Shown: positions 25,921 through 34,612 of the stretch, in pieces | Position numbering within the stretch: position 1 is the stretch's first letter | Layout: each line of letters starts with the position of its first letter | Source of the DNA: Propionigenium maris DSM 9537 | GTDB lineage: Bacteria > Fusobacteriota > Fusobacteriia > Fusobacteriales > Fusobacteriaceae | NCBI RefSeq assembly: GCF_027925155.1 | Contig: NZ_BSDY01000001.1 | Location: forward strand, 122,822 to 186,821 | Length of the DNA: 64,000 bases | Direction of reading: 5' to 3' | The notes under the pieces: model-generated | What the model was told of the DNA's origin: nothing | Database searches by the model: none | Seen by the model: only the letters and a program-made list of their open reading frames with translations | Translations under genes and position numbers: made by a program

Positions 25921-26593
25921 TGCAGTTAAACTATCCTTAAAGATAGCAGGGATATCTATGGTTATAAGTGTAGGAATGGCTTTTATAATGGCCCTCTACC
26001 TCCATAAGGGAGAGAGGAAGAGGGAGAAGATATTGGAGGCTGTAATCTCCTTCCCCCTCTTCTTCCCCCCCTCGGTCTTGGGATATCTTATCCTCATGGT
26101 AGTGGGGAGAAGGGGTTGGCTGGGAGCCTGGCTGGGAGATTTTGGAATCCAGATAGTATTTACCTGGAGAGCAGGGGTGGTGGCAGGGGTTATAGTATCT
26201 CTGCCTATGGCATACCAGTGCATAAAGGCGGGGCTCCTCACCATAGAGAGGGAGTATATAGAGGCAGCCTATGAGATGGGGGCAAACAGGTGGGAGAGGT
26301 GCAGGTATGTGATCCTTCCCCTTATCAGAAAGAATATAGGTGCAGCGGGAGTACTTTCCTTTGGGAGGGCCTTTGGTGAGTTTGGAGCTACCCTTATGAT
26401 AGCAGGAAATATTCCCGGAAGGACCCAGACTATCCCCATGGCAATATACTCCTCGGTAGAGAGGGGAGACTACGGAACAGCTAATAAACTACTGCTGATA
26501 GTTGTAGCAGTAACTGTAACGGTAATGTGGGGATACAACCATTATCTTGCAGGGAAAAGAGAAGGAATCTTTGTCGGAAGGGGATCCCTATAG
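25910..26593 (+). CDS. modB: Molybdate ABC transporter permease
   Basis: 227 aa with five or six hydrophobic segments and the ModB/CysTW-type coupling loop EAAYEMGANRWERCRYVILPLI. It also has GRAFGEFGATLMIAGN, a strong ModB signature. It forms the inner-membrane channel for molybdate. The ATPase partner ModC is not adjacent: the next gene is a sigma-54 activator. The ATPase must come from elsewhere in the genome or be shared with another system. Confidence 0.92.
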   Translation: MLIDAVKLSLKIAGISMVISVGMAFIMALYLHKGERKREKILEAVISFPLFFPPSVLGYLILMVVGRRGWLGAWLGDFGIQIVFTWRAGVVAGVIVSLPMAYQCIKAGLLTIEREYIEAAYEMGANRWERCRYVILPLIRKNIGAAGVLSFGRAFGEFGATLMIAGNIPGRTQTIPMAIYSSVERGDYGTANKLLLIVVAVTVTVMWGYNHYLAGKREGIFVGRGSL

Positions 26594-26646
26594 AAGACAG
26601 GTGAGTCTGATGAAGCTATAAAAATGAATAAACAGGTGGTCGATAT

Positions 26647-28413
26647 ATGGAGATAGATATCAATGAAACGACTCTTAACAGGGTCAGGGGGCATGTAAGG
26701 AAGTATGCAGAGGTAATATCCTCTGTTATGAAGGTAGAGGTAGAGATAGTTGACAGCAAGATGACCAGGATAGCCGGGACAGGGATATATAAAAAGGCTG
26801 TGGGGGTACCGGCTAAGGGAAGTGTATACAGAGATGTGCTGGCTACAGGAGATTCTCATATTATAAAGGAACCAGGGAAGGATGCTCTATGTATGGGGTG
26901 CGCAGATAAGGGGAGATGTTTGGAAAAGCTTGAAATATCCACTCCGATATTCTACAGGGGGGAGATAGTGGGAGTAATAGGTCTGGTTTGTGCAACGGAC
27001 TCCCAGAGGAGAAAAGTTCTGGAAAACTTAGATTCCCACCTGAAGTTTGTAAAGCAGATCAGTGAATTTATAGCAATAAAACTTTATGAGTATGATGAAA
27101 ACGTAATAAGCAAGGAAAGAAAAGATATACTTAACCAGATATTAAACAGTATGGATAAGGGAGTTATAGTAGTAAATGTTGAAGACAAAATTATAAGTAT
27201 AAATAATTCAGCTATGAAGGAGCTGAAACTTTCACCGGATTATCTGAACTATGAGATCTCTTTAAAAACTAAGGAGGAGCACATCTATGGTAAGGAGATA
27301 TATGAGGTTGTTATAGACAAGAAGGAGTACCTTCTTGCAGGAAAGCTTCTAGCGATATCCTCTATAGCCAAGGAATCCTACAGGGCATTTATATTTGACA
27401 GTATAAAGAAGCTGAATGCAGAGTATCAGCAGATATCCTCTGAAAGAGCTATAAATATAGAGAGCATAATAGGGGATTCCTATCCCATGGAAAGGCTTAA
27501 GACCAAGATCAAAAAGGTGGCTCCTACAAAGTCCACCGTGCTTATTACCGGGGAAAGCGGGACTGGTAAGGAGCTGGTGGCAAGAGCTATTCATGCTCAT
27601 TCAGACAGACGGGATAAACCCTTTATAGCCATAAACTGTGCTGCCATACCAGATGCCCTTTTAGAAAGTGAGCTCTTTGGATATGTAAAGGGAGCCTTCT
27701 CCGGAGCTAACCCCAATGGTAGGATGGGAAAGTTTGAGCTGGCCAATGGAGGGGTTATATTTCTAGATGAGATAGGAGATATGCCCCTCTACCTTCAGGT
27801 GAAGCTACTGAGGGTTCTCCAGGAGAGAAAGCTTGTAAGGATCGGTTCTAATAAGCTTATGGATCTTGATATAAGGGTGATAGCAGCAACCAATATTGAC
27901 CTCAAGGAGAGGATAGATAAGAAAAAATTCAGAGAGGATCTCTACTACAGGCTTAATGTAATACCTATAGAGATTCCAGGGCTAAAGGAGAGGGAGGGAG
28001 ATATCCTTCTTATAATGGATAAGCTCATAGACAAGTATAATGAAGCTCTAAATAAATATGTTCATACAGTAGATGAAGAGGCTAAGGGTCTTCTCTTAAA
28101 CTACTCATGGCCTGGAAATGTAAGGGAGCTGGAGAATACTGTGGAGTTTATGATAAACCTTTCAGATGAAAGGGGAGTAATAACAAAGGAGATGCTTCCA
28201 GACAATATACTAAATGAAGAAAGCAGGGAATGCAGAGGTAACTTAGAAAGCAGGGAAGGTATTCAGACTATAGCCCAGGTAGAGGAGAGGCTTATAATAG
28301 ATGCACTAAATCTCTGTGGCCGTGATACTAAAGGGAAAAACGAGGCGGCAAAGATGCTGGGGATTGGAATAGCCACACTATACAGAAAGATAGAAAAATA
28401 CAGGATAGATTAG
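26647..28413 (+). CDS. Sigma-54-dependent transcriptional activator (YgeV-like)
   Basis: 588 aa. Residues 1 to about 150 form a sensory domain with a Cys cluster (Cys82, Cys85, Cys91 in CMGCADKGRC). A PAS-like region spans about 160-250. The AAA+ domain is at about 270-500: Walker A GESGTGKE at 302-309, GAFSGA at 349-354 in place of the usual GAFTGA, and Walker B GGVIFLDEIGD at 368-378. A Fis-type helix-turn-helix lies at the C-terminus (NEAAKMLGIGIATLYRKI). There is no receiver domain, so it senses a ligand or metal directly. It resembles YgeV, encoded next to the E. coli purine-hydroxylase cluster. Palindromic sites and a sigma-54 promoter lie downstream, before the catabolic operon. Confidence 0.9.
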   Translation: MEIDINETTLNRVRGHVRKYAEVISSVMKVEVEIVDSKMTRIAGTGIYKKAVGVPAKGSVYRDVLATGDSHIIKEPGKDALCMGCADKGRCLEKLEISTPIFYRGEIVGVIGLVCATDSQRRKVLENLDSHLKFVKQISEFIAIKLYEYDENVISKERKDILNQILNSMDKGVIVVNVEDKIISINNSAMKELKLSPDYLNYEISLKTKEEHIYGKEIYEVVIDKKEYLLAGKLLAISSIAKESYRAFIFDSIKKLNAEYQQISSERAINIESIIGDSYPMERLKTKIKKVAPTKSTVLITGESGTGKELVARAIHAHSDRRDKPFIAINCAAIPDALLESELFGYVKGAFSGANPNGRMGKFELANGGVIFLDEIGDMPLYLQVKLLRVLQERKLVRIGSNKLMDLDIRVIAATNIDLKERIDKKKFREDLYYRLNVIPIEIPGLKEREGDILLIMDKLIDKYNEALNKYVHTVDEEAKGLLLNYSWPGNVRELENTVEFMINLSDERGVITKEMLPDNILNEESRECRGNLESREGIQTIAQVEERLIIDALNLCGRDTKGKNEAAKMLGIGIATLYRKIEKYRID

Positions 28414-28440
28414 AAAACGGGCACCTCTGCCCGTTTTTTA
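28414..28440 (+). terminator. Intrinsic terminator of the regulator operon
   Basis: AAAACGGGC/GCCCGTTTT stem with a short loop and a T-run; the first repeat unit begins in this T-run. Confidence 0.88.
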
Positions 28441-28528
28441 TTATCTATGAAAGTATAGAATTTTAGACCGATTCCATTATAAAAATTCTTACATGAGCTT
28501 AAAGAGTGGGAGCGTTACGCTCCTTTTT
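28441..28528 (+). repeat. Interspersed repeat, type 2 (copy A)
   Basis: Begins in the terminator T-tract with TTATCTATGAAAGTATAGAA. It ends in a perfect hairpin GGAGCG-TTA-CGCTCC (28509-28523) followed by five T. The same layout recurs at 54431 and 60640: GAAAGTATA near the 5' end, CATTA-TAAAAAT-CATTACATAAG in the middle, and a GCGTCACGC-like 3' hairpin. Confidence 0.7.
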
Positions 28529-28623
28529 ATATTAGGGGAATCTAGAATTTATAAAAAAACTAGGTGAAATGATGAGTCTTCCAAGGAGGTATCAGGATTG
28601 TTGCGTCAGCCACCTTTTTATTA
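28529..28623 (+). repeat. Interspersed repeat, type 1 (copy G), chained to copy A
   Basis: Starts at the T-tract of copy A (ATATTAGGGGAATCTAGAATTTATAA). Its 3' part GTCTTCCAAGGAGGTATCAG, followed by GATTG-TTGCGTCA and TTTTTATT, aligns with copy D at 54335-54427. This copy is more diverged and its 3' hairpin is poor. An open frame of 61 codons starting at 28569 runs through it, but I treat that as fortuitous. Confidence 0.6.
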
Positions 28624-28754
28624 TTTTAGAAGACATTAAAATACAAAAGAATGAAATATCAATGGTTTTATCTGGCTGTTGTGGAAAAAAATTACAATGC
28701 TTCTACTTAAAAAATAATAAAAATTTTATAGATTCCATGGATTTAAATAGTTGA

Positions 28755-28867
28755 TTATCAAAATGATAAAAAAGTTAAAAGTTTCTCTTGTTTTATGTGA
28801 AATTTTTAATAGGGCCTGTGAAAAATAAGGGTTATCAAATTGATAATAAAATTTATCATTTTGATAA
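28755..28867 (+). promoter_or_regulatory. Three palindromic upstream activator sites
   Basis: TTATCA-N3-TGATAA occurs perfectly three times: 28755-28769, 28832-28846 and 28853-28867. The last two are 21 bases apart (two helical turns). They sit about 120-235 bases upstream of the sigma-54 promoter, the normal position for enhancer-binding activators. The gene for such an activator ends 340 bases upstream, so it is the obvious candidate to bind here. Confidence 0.75.
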
Positions 28868-28989
28868 AAAAAGTTGATGGATTAAATTTATGTTTTAAAG
28901 AAGAAGTTAAAGTTCTTTTTCGGAAACTTATGGATAGCTTTAAATTAAAGGGGTAGATAGTAAAAGTGGTAAAAAAATCAATTTTAAAG

Positions 28990-29007
28990 TTGGCATAAAA
29001 ATTGCTA
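28990..29007 (+). promoter_or_regulatory. Sigma-54 (-24/-12) promoter of the purine/diaminopropionate operon
   Basis: TTGGCATAAAAATTGCTA, with GG at 28992-28993 and GC at 29004-29005 (10 bases between). Transcription would start near 29017, leaving a leader of about 42 bases before the ATG at 29059. Confidence 0.85.
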
Positions 29008-29058
29008 TATAGATAGGTGGAGACCATAAAAATGGATTTAATTTATAAGGAGAGTGAC

Positions 29059-30270
29059 ATGGATAAGCATATTAAATGGACGAAAAATAATATTCCTAAG
29101 AGAAATTCTAAGGAGTGTATCGAATTTTTAAGCAGAGAGGAGGTTGGAAAGGCAAGAAAGTTCCATGAGAGCTTTGACCAGTATACAGTGACTCCTCTGG
29201 CAGACCTTGAAAATCTTGCTGATCATATTGGTGTAAAGGGGGTCTACCTAAAGGATGAATCCTACAGATTTGGATTAAATGCCTTTAAGGTCCTTGGAGG
29301 ATCCTTTGCAATGGGAAAATATCTGGCATCTAAGCTGGGAAGAGATATATCTGAGCTGGGGTATAGGGAGCTTACATCTGATAAGGTAAGAGAGGAATTA
29401 GGAGATATTACCTTTGCCACAGCAACAGACGGAAACCACGGTAGGGGAGTAGCGTGGACAGCCAATAAGCTGAAGCAGAAATCAGTGGTATATATGCCAA
29501 AGGGATCATCCCTTACAAGACTTGAAAACATAAGAGCAGAGGGAGCAGAAGCGAGCATTACAGATGTAAACTACGATGATGCAGTTAGAATCGCAACTGA
29601 CTATGCTAATGCAAACAATGGTGTGGTAGTTCAGGATACAGCGTGGGAGGGTTATGAAGAGATACCTGCGTGGATCATGCAGGGATATGGAACGATGGCC
29701 CTTGAAGCAATAGATCAGCTGAAGTCAAAGGAGATAGAGAAACCTACTCACATCTTCCTACAGGCTGGGGTAGGATCTCTTGCAGGAGCAGTACAGGGAG
29801 TATTCGCATCTATCTATGGAGAGGAGTGTCCTACAACTGTAATTGTAGAAGCTAACCTGGCAGACTGTCTCTATAAATCAGCTAAACTGGGGAATGGAGA
29901 TATGGAGTTTGTAGGGGGAGATATGCAGACTATCATGGCAGGACTTGCCTGCGGTGAACCAAATACAATTGGATGGGAGGTACTAAAGAACCACTCAGCA
30001 GCCTTTGTATCGTGCCCGGACTGGGTGGCAGCTAACGGAATGAGAATCCTTGGAAATCCCCTAAAAGATGATGACCACGTAGTTTCCGGTGAGTCTGGAG
30101 CAGTAACTACAGGACTTCTCTTTGAGATAATGACAAACCCTGAGTATGCTCAGCTGAAGGAGGACTTGAAGCTGGATGAGAACTCAAGAGTACTTCTATT
30201 CTCAACAGAGGGAGATACAGACCCTGATATCTATAAGAAGATAGTGTGGCAGGGAGCTCATACAAAATAG
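29059..30270 (+). CDS. dpaL: Diaminopropionate ammonia-lyase
   Basis: A 403-aa PLP enzyme of fold type II, also called YgeX. The PLP lysine lies in RFGLNAFKVLGG. The substrate and phosphate regions include ATDGNHGRGVAW and a glycine loop, QAGVGSLAGAVQG. It converts 2,3-diaminopropionate to pyruvate and two ammonia. I use the ATG at 29059, which has AAGGAG six bases upstream. An in-frame GTG at 29017 coincides with the predicted sigma-54 transcription start and cannot have a ribosome site. First gene of a long plus-strand operon that ends with RidA, which removes the 2-aminoacrylate released by this enzyme. Confidence 0.95.
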   Translation: MDKHIKWTKNNIPKRNSKECIEFLSREEVGKARKFHESFDQYTVTPLADLENLADHIGVKGVYLKDESYRFGLNAFKVLGGSFAMGKYLASKLGRDISELGYRELTSDKVREELGDITFATATDGNHGRGVAWTANKLKQKSVVYMPKGSSLTRLENIRAEGAEASITDVNYDDAVRIATDYANANNGVVVQDTAWEGYEEIPAWIMQGYGTMALEAIDQLKSKEIEKPTHIFLQAGVGSLAGAVQGVFASIYGEECPTTVIVEANLADCLYKSAKLGNGDMEFVGGDMQTIMAGLACGEPNTIGWEVLKNHSAAFVSCPDWVAANGMRILGNPLKDDDHVVSGESGAVTTGLLFEIMTNPEYAQLKEDLKLDENSRVLLFSTEGDTDPDIYKKIVWQGAHTK

Positions 30271-30313
30271 GCAATATAAAAAATCGAACAACTAATTTTA
30301 GATATAATACCCC

Positions 30314-30345
30314 GTTTATTCTCAGGGCTTTCCCTGAGAATAAAC
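30314..30345 (+). other. Strong hairpin without T-tract between dpaL and ygeY
   Basis: A perfect 14-bp stem, GTTTATTCTCAGGG/CCCTGAGAATAAAC with loop CTTT, in a 108-base spacer. There is no U-run, so it is more likely an mRNA-stabilising or processing element than a terminator. Confidence 0.65.
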
Positions 30346-30378
30346 AACCCTAAAAATTTAAATTTCAGGAGGAAGATA

Positions 30379-31569
30379 ATGTTAAGTCAGGCTAGAGAGG
30401 AAAAGTTAATCGCATTATGTCAGGAGCTACTTAGAAACCCATCTGTTTCAGGTGAGGAGGAGAAGGTAGTAGAAGCTATAAAGAAGGCTATGTTAGATGA
30501 GTTTGGATTTGATGATGTGCAGATCGACAGATATGGTAACGTAATTGGAAGAATCAAGGGAAGTAAGCCAGGAAAGGCTATCCTCTTTGACGGGCACATC
30601 GATACTGTACCTGTAACAGATGACTCTGTATGGAAGTATGCTCCATTTGGAGGAGAGATTGTAGAGGGGAAGATCTATGGAAGAGGGGCTTCAGATATGA
30701 AGGGGCAGACTTCTGCTATGATCGCAGCAGCTTCATACTTTGCAGAGGATACAAAGAAGGATTTTGAGGGAGATATCTATGTGGCAGGTGTGGTACACGA
30801 AGAGATCTTCGAGGGAATTGCAGCAAGGGAGATCTCTAAGAATATCAAGCCAGACTACGTTGTAATCGGAGAGTCCTCTGAGCTGAACCTAAAGATAGGA
30901 CAGAGAGGAAGAGGAGAGATAGTAGTAGAGGTATTTGGAAAACCAGCTCACTCAGCTAACCCACACAAGGGAATCAACTCAGTAGTTAAGATGGCAAGGG
31001 TAATCGAGAGAATAGAAAAGCTTGTGCCAACAGAGCACCCTGAACTTGGGAAGGGGATTCTTTGCCTCACAGATATTAAATCATCACCATATCCGGGAGC
31101 ATCTGTAGTGCCTGAGTACTGTAAGGCTACCTTTGACAGAAGACTGCTTGTGGGAGAGTCGAAGGAATCTGTACTTGCACCAATCGAGGAACTTCTTAAA
31201 GAGATGATGGCTGAAGATCCTGAGCTTAAAGCAAAGGTATCCTATGCTATAGGAAGAGAGATGTGCTACACAGGAAATATTATCGAGGGAGAGAGATTCT
31301 TCCCAGGATGGCTGTATTCTGAAGAGGATGACTTTGTACAGGCAGCATATAAGGGGCTTAGAGAGGCAGGAATCAATTCAGAGATCACTCAGTATTCATT
31401 CTGTACAAACGGATCTCACTATGCAGGGGAAGCTGGAATCCAGACTATAGGATTTGGACCATCTAAGGAGAACCTTGCTCATACTATAGATGAGCATATA
31501 GAGATAGAGCAGCTTTGTCTTGGAGCCAAGGGATACTATGGAATCTTAAAATCAGTTTATAACAAGTAG
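30379..31569 (+). CDS. ygeY: YgeY-type M20 family metallohydrolase
   Basis: A 396-aa M20 peptidase/deacylase. The binuclear metal site is complete: FDGHIDTVP (first His and Asp), GRGASDMKGQ (bridging Asp), HEEIFEG (catalytic Glu) and a C-terminal His region (GPSKENLAHTIDEHIEI). It is the YgeY type that accompanies selenium-dependent Mo hydroxylases. It is expected to hydrolyse an N-carbamoyl or N-acyl intermediate of the pathway, possibly to free 2,3-diaminopropionate; that role is inference from position. Strong ribosome site AGGAGGAAG. Confidence 0.9.
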   Translation: MLSQAREEKLIALCQELLRNPSVSGEEEKVVEAIKKAMLDEFGFDDVQIDRYGNVIGRIKGSKPGKAILFDGHIDTVPVTDDSVWKYAPFGGEIVEGKIYGRGASDMKGQTSAMIAAASYFAEDTKKDFEGDIYVAGVVHEEIFEGIAAREISKNIKPDYVVIGESSELNLKIGQRGRGEIVVEVFGKPAHSANPHKGINSVVKMARVIERIEKLVPTEHPELGKGILCLTDIKSSPYPGASVVPEYCKATFDRRLLVGESKESVLAPIEELLKEMMAEDPELKAKVSYAIGREMCYTGNIIEGERFFPGWLYSEEDDFVQAAYKGLREAGINSEITQYSFCTNGSHYAGEAGIQTIGFGPSKENLAHTIDEHIEIEQLCLGAKGYYGILKSVYNK

Positions 31570-31601
31570 AGAGAAAAATAGAAAATAAGAGGGTGTATAG
31601 A

Positions 31602-33191
31602 ATGGATGTCTTGATAAAAAATGGAAATATAGTTGACGGTACTCTGGCAAAATCCTTTACAGGTGATATCTATGTAAAGAACGGAAAGATAGACGCCATA
31701 GGGAGGGAGCTACAGGTGGCAGGTATAAAAACTGTAGATGCCAGGGGACGTGTAGTAGCTCCAGGATTTATTGATACCCACAGCCACTCAGATCTTGTAA
31801 TGCTCTTAAATCCTTACAATGAGGTAAAGATCAGACAGGGGATAACAACGGAAGTATTGGGTCAGGATGGAATATCCATGGCCCCTCTTCCCGTTGAGTT
31901 TATTAGTCCCTGGAGAAAGAATCTGGCCGGGCTGGACGGCGACTCAGACGAGATAGACTGGAAGTATGAAACTACAGAGAACTACCTGAATATGATGGCT
32001 AAAAAGGGTGTAGGGTTAAATGAGACCTACCTTGTGCCCCATGGAAATATAAGAATGGAAGCTATGGGCCTTGCTGGTGAAGTGGCTACAGATGAGCAGA
32101 TAGCTAAGATGTGTGATATTACAAGAAGAGAGATGGAAGCCGGAGCATACGGCCTCTCCACAGGTCTTATCTATATGCCGTGTGCCTATTCAGAGACAAG
32201 GGAAGTAATAGAGATGTGTAAAGTAGTGGCAGAGTATAACGGGGTATTTGTGGTGCATCAGAGAAGTGAAGCAGATACAATCTTAGATTCAATGAGGGAG
32301 ATAATAAGAATAGGAAAGGAATCTGGTGTAAAGGTGCACTTCTCACACTTTAAGGTGTGTGGAAAGCAGAACTGGAAGTATATAGATGAGGTGATAGAGC
32401 TCCTGGAAGAGGCTAAAAAGGAGGGAATAGAGGTGTCTTTTGATCAGTATCCCTATGCAGCAGGAAGCACTATGCTTGGGGTAATCCTTCCTCCATGGGC
32501 TCACGACGGGGGAACAGATGAGCTTATAAAAAGGCTTAATAACCCTGAAGACAGAAGAAGGATGAAGGAAGATATTGCAAGGGGGATCCCTGGTTGGGAT
32601 AACTTTGTGGATTTTGCAGGAATAGACCAGATCTTTGTGACCTCTGTAAAGAGCGAAGATAATCAGGAAGTTGTAGGGATGAGTTTAGAAGAACTTGGAA
32701 GGTTCAGGGGAAAGGAGCCGCTAGATGCTACCTTTGATCTTTTAAGGGATGAGGAAAATGCTGTGGGAATGGTTGATTTCTATGGTAGGGAGGAGCATAT
32801 AGTTAAGTTTATGCAAAGACCTGAGCACAATGTGTGTACAGACGGACTCATGGCTAAAGGGAAACCGCATCCCAGGGCATATGGATCCTTTCCTAAGATT
32901 CTTGGAAGATATGTAAGGGAGATGAAGGTATTAGAGCTGGAGCAGGCGATCCATAAGATGACCAAGAAAGCTGCAGATGCCATAGGAATAAAAAACAGGG
33001 GAAGTCTGGAAGTGGGAAATTATGCAGATATCCTTATTATAGACATGGAGAGTGTAGAGGATAGGGGAACATTTATAGACCCTGTGCAGTTCCCGGTGGG
33101 AATAGACAATGTATTTATAAATGGCCACCATGTAATAGAGGAGGGTCAGTACAACAAAATACTGGCAGGAGAAGTAGTAAAAAGAAGATAG
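31602..33191 (+). CDS. D-aminoacylase / N-acyl-D-amino-acid deacylase family amidohydrolase
   Basis: A 529-aa amidohydrolase. The N-terminal metal motif is GFIDTHSHSD, preceded by the typical MDVLIKNGNIVDG start. Further family segments are GAYGLSTGLIYMPC, VHQRSEAD, and PRAYGSFPKILGRYVRE near the C-terminus. Enzymes of this group deacylate N-acyl-D-amino acids or open related cyclic ureides. It is not part of the E. coli cluster, so it may replace a missing hydrolytic or carbamoyl-transfer step. The ATG at 31602 is preferred over the GTG at 31593. Confidence 0.88.
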   Translation: MDVLIKNGNIVDGTLAKSFTGDIYVKNGKIDAIGRELQVAGIKTVDARGRVVAPGFIDTHSHSDLVMLLNPYNEVKIRQGITTEVLGQDGISMAPLPVEFISPWRKNLAGLDGDSDEIDWKYETTENYLNMMAKKGVGLNETYLVPHGNIRMEAMGLAGEVATDEQIAKMCDITRREMEAGAYGLSTGLIYMPCAYSETREVIEMCKVVAEYNGVFVVHQRSEADTILDSMREIIRIGKESGVKVHFSHFKVCGKQNWKYIDEVIELLEEAKKEGIEVSFDQYPYAAGSTMLGVILPPWAHDGGTDELIKRLNNPEDRRRMKEDIARGIPGWDNFVDFAGIDQIFVTSVKSEDNQEVVGMSLEELGRFRGKEPLDATFDLLRDEENAVGMVDFYGREEHIVKFMQRPEHNVCTDGLMAKGKPHPRAYGSFPKILGRYVREMKVLELEQAIHKMTKKAADAIGIKNRGSLEVGNYADILIIDMESVEDRGTFIDPVQFPVGIDNVFINGHHVIEEGQYNKILAGEVVKRR

Positions 33192-33200
33192 GGGGGAAAT

Positions 33201-34535
33201 ATGTTTATCATCGGAAACGGAAGATTAATTACCCACGATGAATTAAATCCTTTTTTTCATAACGGTGCAGTAGTTGTAGAGGGGAATAAGGTTATAGAAG
33301 TGGGGGAAACAGAGAGTATAAGGAAGAAGTATCCAGAAGATGAGTTTATAGATGCCAGGGGACAGCTCATTATGCCCGGAATGATAAATACCCACCACCA
33401 TATATACAGTGCATTTGCAAGGGGGATGACCTCAACAGGGCCTGCCCCTAAAAACTTTGTGGACATACTGGAGAATATGTGGTGGAAGGTGGATAAGAAC
33501 CTGGAGTTGGAGGATGTGAAATACAGTGCACTTACTACATATATAGACTCAGTTAAAAACGGGGTTACAACTGTGTTTGATCACCATGCAAGCCCAATGG
33601 CAGCTAAGGACAGTCTCTTTACAATAGCAGAGGCAGCAAAGGAGATAGGGATAAGAACCTGTCTATGCTATGAGGTATCCGACAGAGACGGAATAGAGAT
33701 CTTAGAAGAGGGGATTAAGGAGAATACAGATTTTATAAGGCATTACAACACCGGGGATCAGAATATGATAAAGGGGATGTTTGGAATGCACGCTTCCTTT
33801 ACCCTATCAAGTGAATCTTTGGACAAGTGTGTAAAGGCTATGGAGGGACTGGATGCAGGATATCACATTCATACAGCTGAGGCTATAGACGATCTTTATG
33901 ACTCCCAGGAGAAATACAGCAAGAGAGTTGTAGAGAGACTGGATGAGTATGGACTCTTAGGAGAGAAGAGTATAGCAGTTCACTGTATCCATGTGGATGA
34001 AGTAGAGATGGGAATCCTTAAGAGAAACGGGACACAGGTGGTTCATAATCCGGAATCAAATATGGGAAATGCCGTGGGATGTTCGCCGGCACTTGAACTG
34101 ATTTCTAAGGGAATAAATGTAGGACTTGGAACAGACGGTTATACAAGCGACATGTTTGAATCTATGAAGGTGGCAAATATAATCCATAAACATGTAAAGA
34201 AGGATCCGGCTGTGGCGTGGGGAGAAACACCGCAGATGGTATTTGAAAATAACAGAAGGATAGTTGCCAAGTACTTTGAGGGGAATATAGGAGTACTGAA
34301 GGAGGGAGCTGTAGCGGATATTATAGTGGCTGATTATGATCCTCTTACACCTATGGATGAGACAAACTACAATGGACACATCCTATTTGGACTTATGGGT
34401 AGAAGCGTCAACACAACTATAATCGACGGAAAGATAGTGATGAAGGATAGAAAGTTAGTAGGTATAGATGAAGAAAGGGTAATGAAGGAATCAAGAGAGC
34501 ATGCCAGCAAGATGTGGCAGAGGTTAAATGGTTAA
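33201..34535 (+). CDS. ssnA: SsnA-type amidohydrolase/deaminase
   Basis: 444 aa, amidohydrolase superfamily. It has THHHIYSAFARGM (HxH metal motif), MHASFTLS, YHIHTAEA (third metal His), AVHCIHVDE and GLGTDGYTSDMFES (metal Asp). This matches SsnA, encoded with Se-dependent hydroxylases and similar to guanine/8-oxoguanine-type deaminases. A purine deaminase or aminohydrolase role at the entry of the pathway is likely. It starts nine bases after the preceding stop, with a GGGGGGAAAT site. Confidence 0.9.
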   Translation: MFIIGNGRLITHDELNPFFHNGAVVVEGNKVIEVGETESIRKKYPEDEFIDARGQLIMPGMINTHHHIYSAFARGMTSTGPAPKNFVDILENMWWKVDKNLELEDVKYSALTTYIDSVKNGVTTVFDHHASPMAAKDSLFTIAEAAKEIGIRTCLCYEVSDRDGIEILEEGIKENTDFIRHYNTGDQNMIKGMFGMHASFTLSSESLDKCVKAMEGLDAGYHIHTAEAIDDLYDSQEKYSKRVVERLDEYGLLGEKSIAVHCIHVDEVEMGILKRNGTQVVHNPESNMGNAVGCSPALELISKGINVGLGTDGYTSDMFESMKVANIIHKHVKKDPAVAWGETPQMVFENNRRIVAKYFEGNIGVLKEGAVADIIVADYDPLTPMDETNYNGHILFGLMGRSVNTTIIDGKIVMKDRKLVGIDEERVMKESREHASKMWQRLNG

Positions 34536-34612
34536 AAGAATGAATAGGGCAAAGGAGTAACAATGTGGATAGCTAAAAATCACAATAAAAATATTTAGGG
34601 GGGAAATTTAAA

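Noticed and set aside
28569-28754. A 61-codon frame over repeat copy G
   Set aside because: The repeat family shows stop codons in the same frame in other copies, so a coding role is unlikely.
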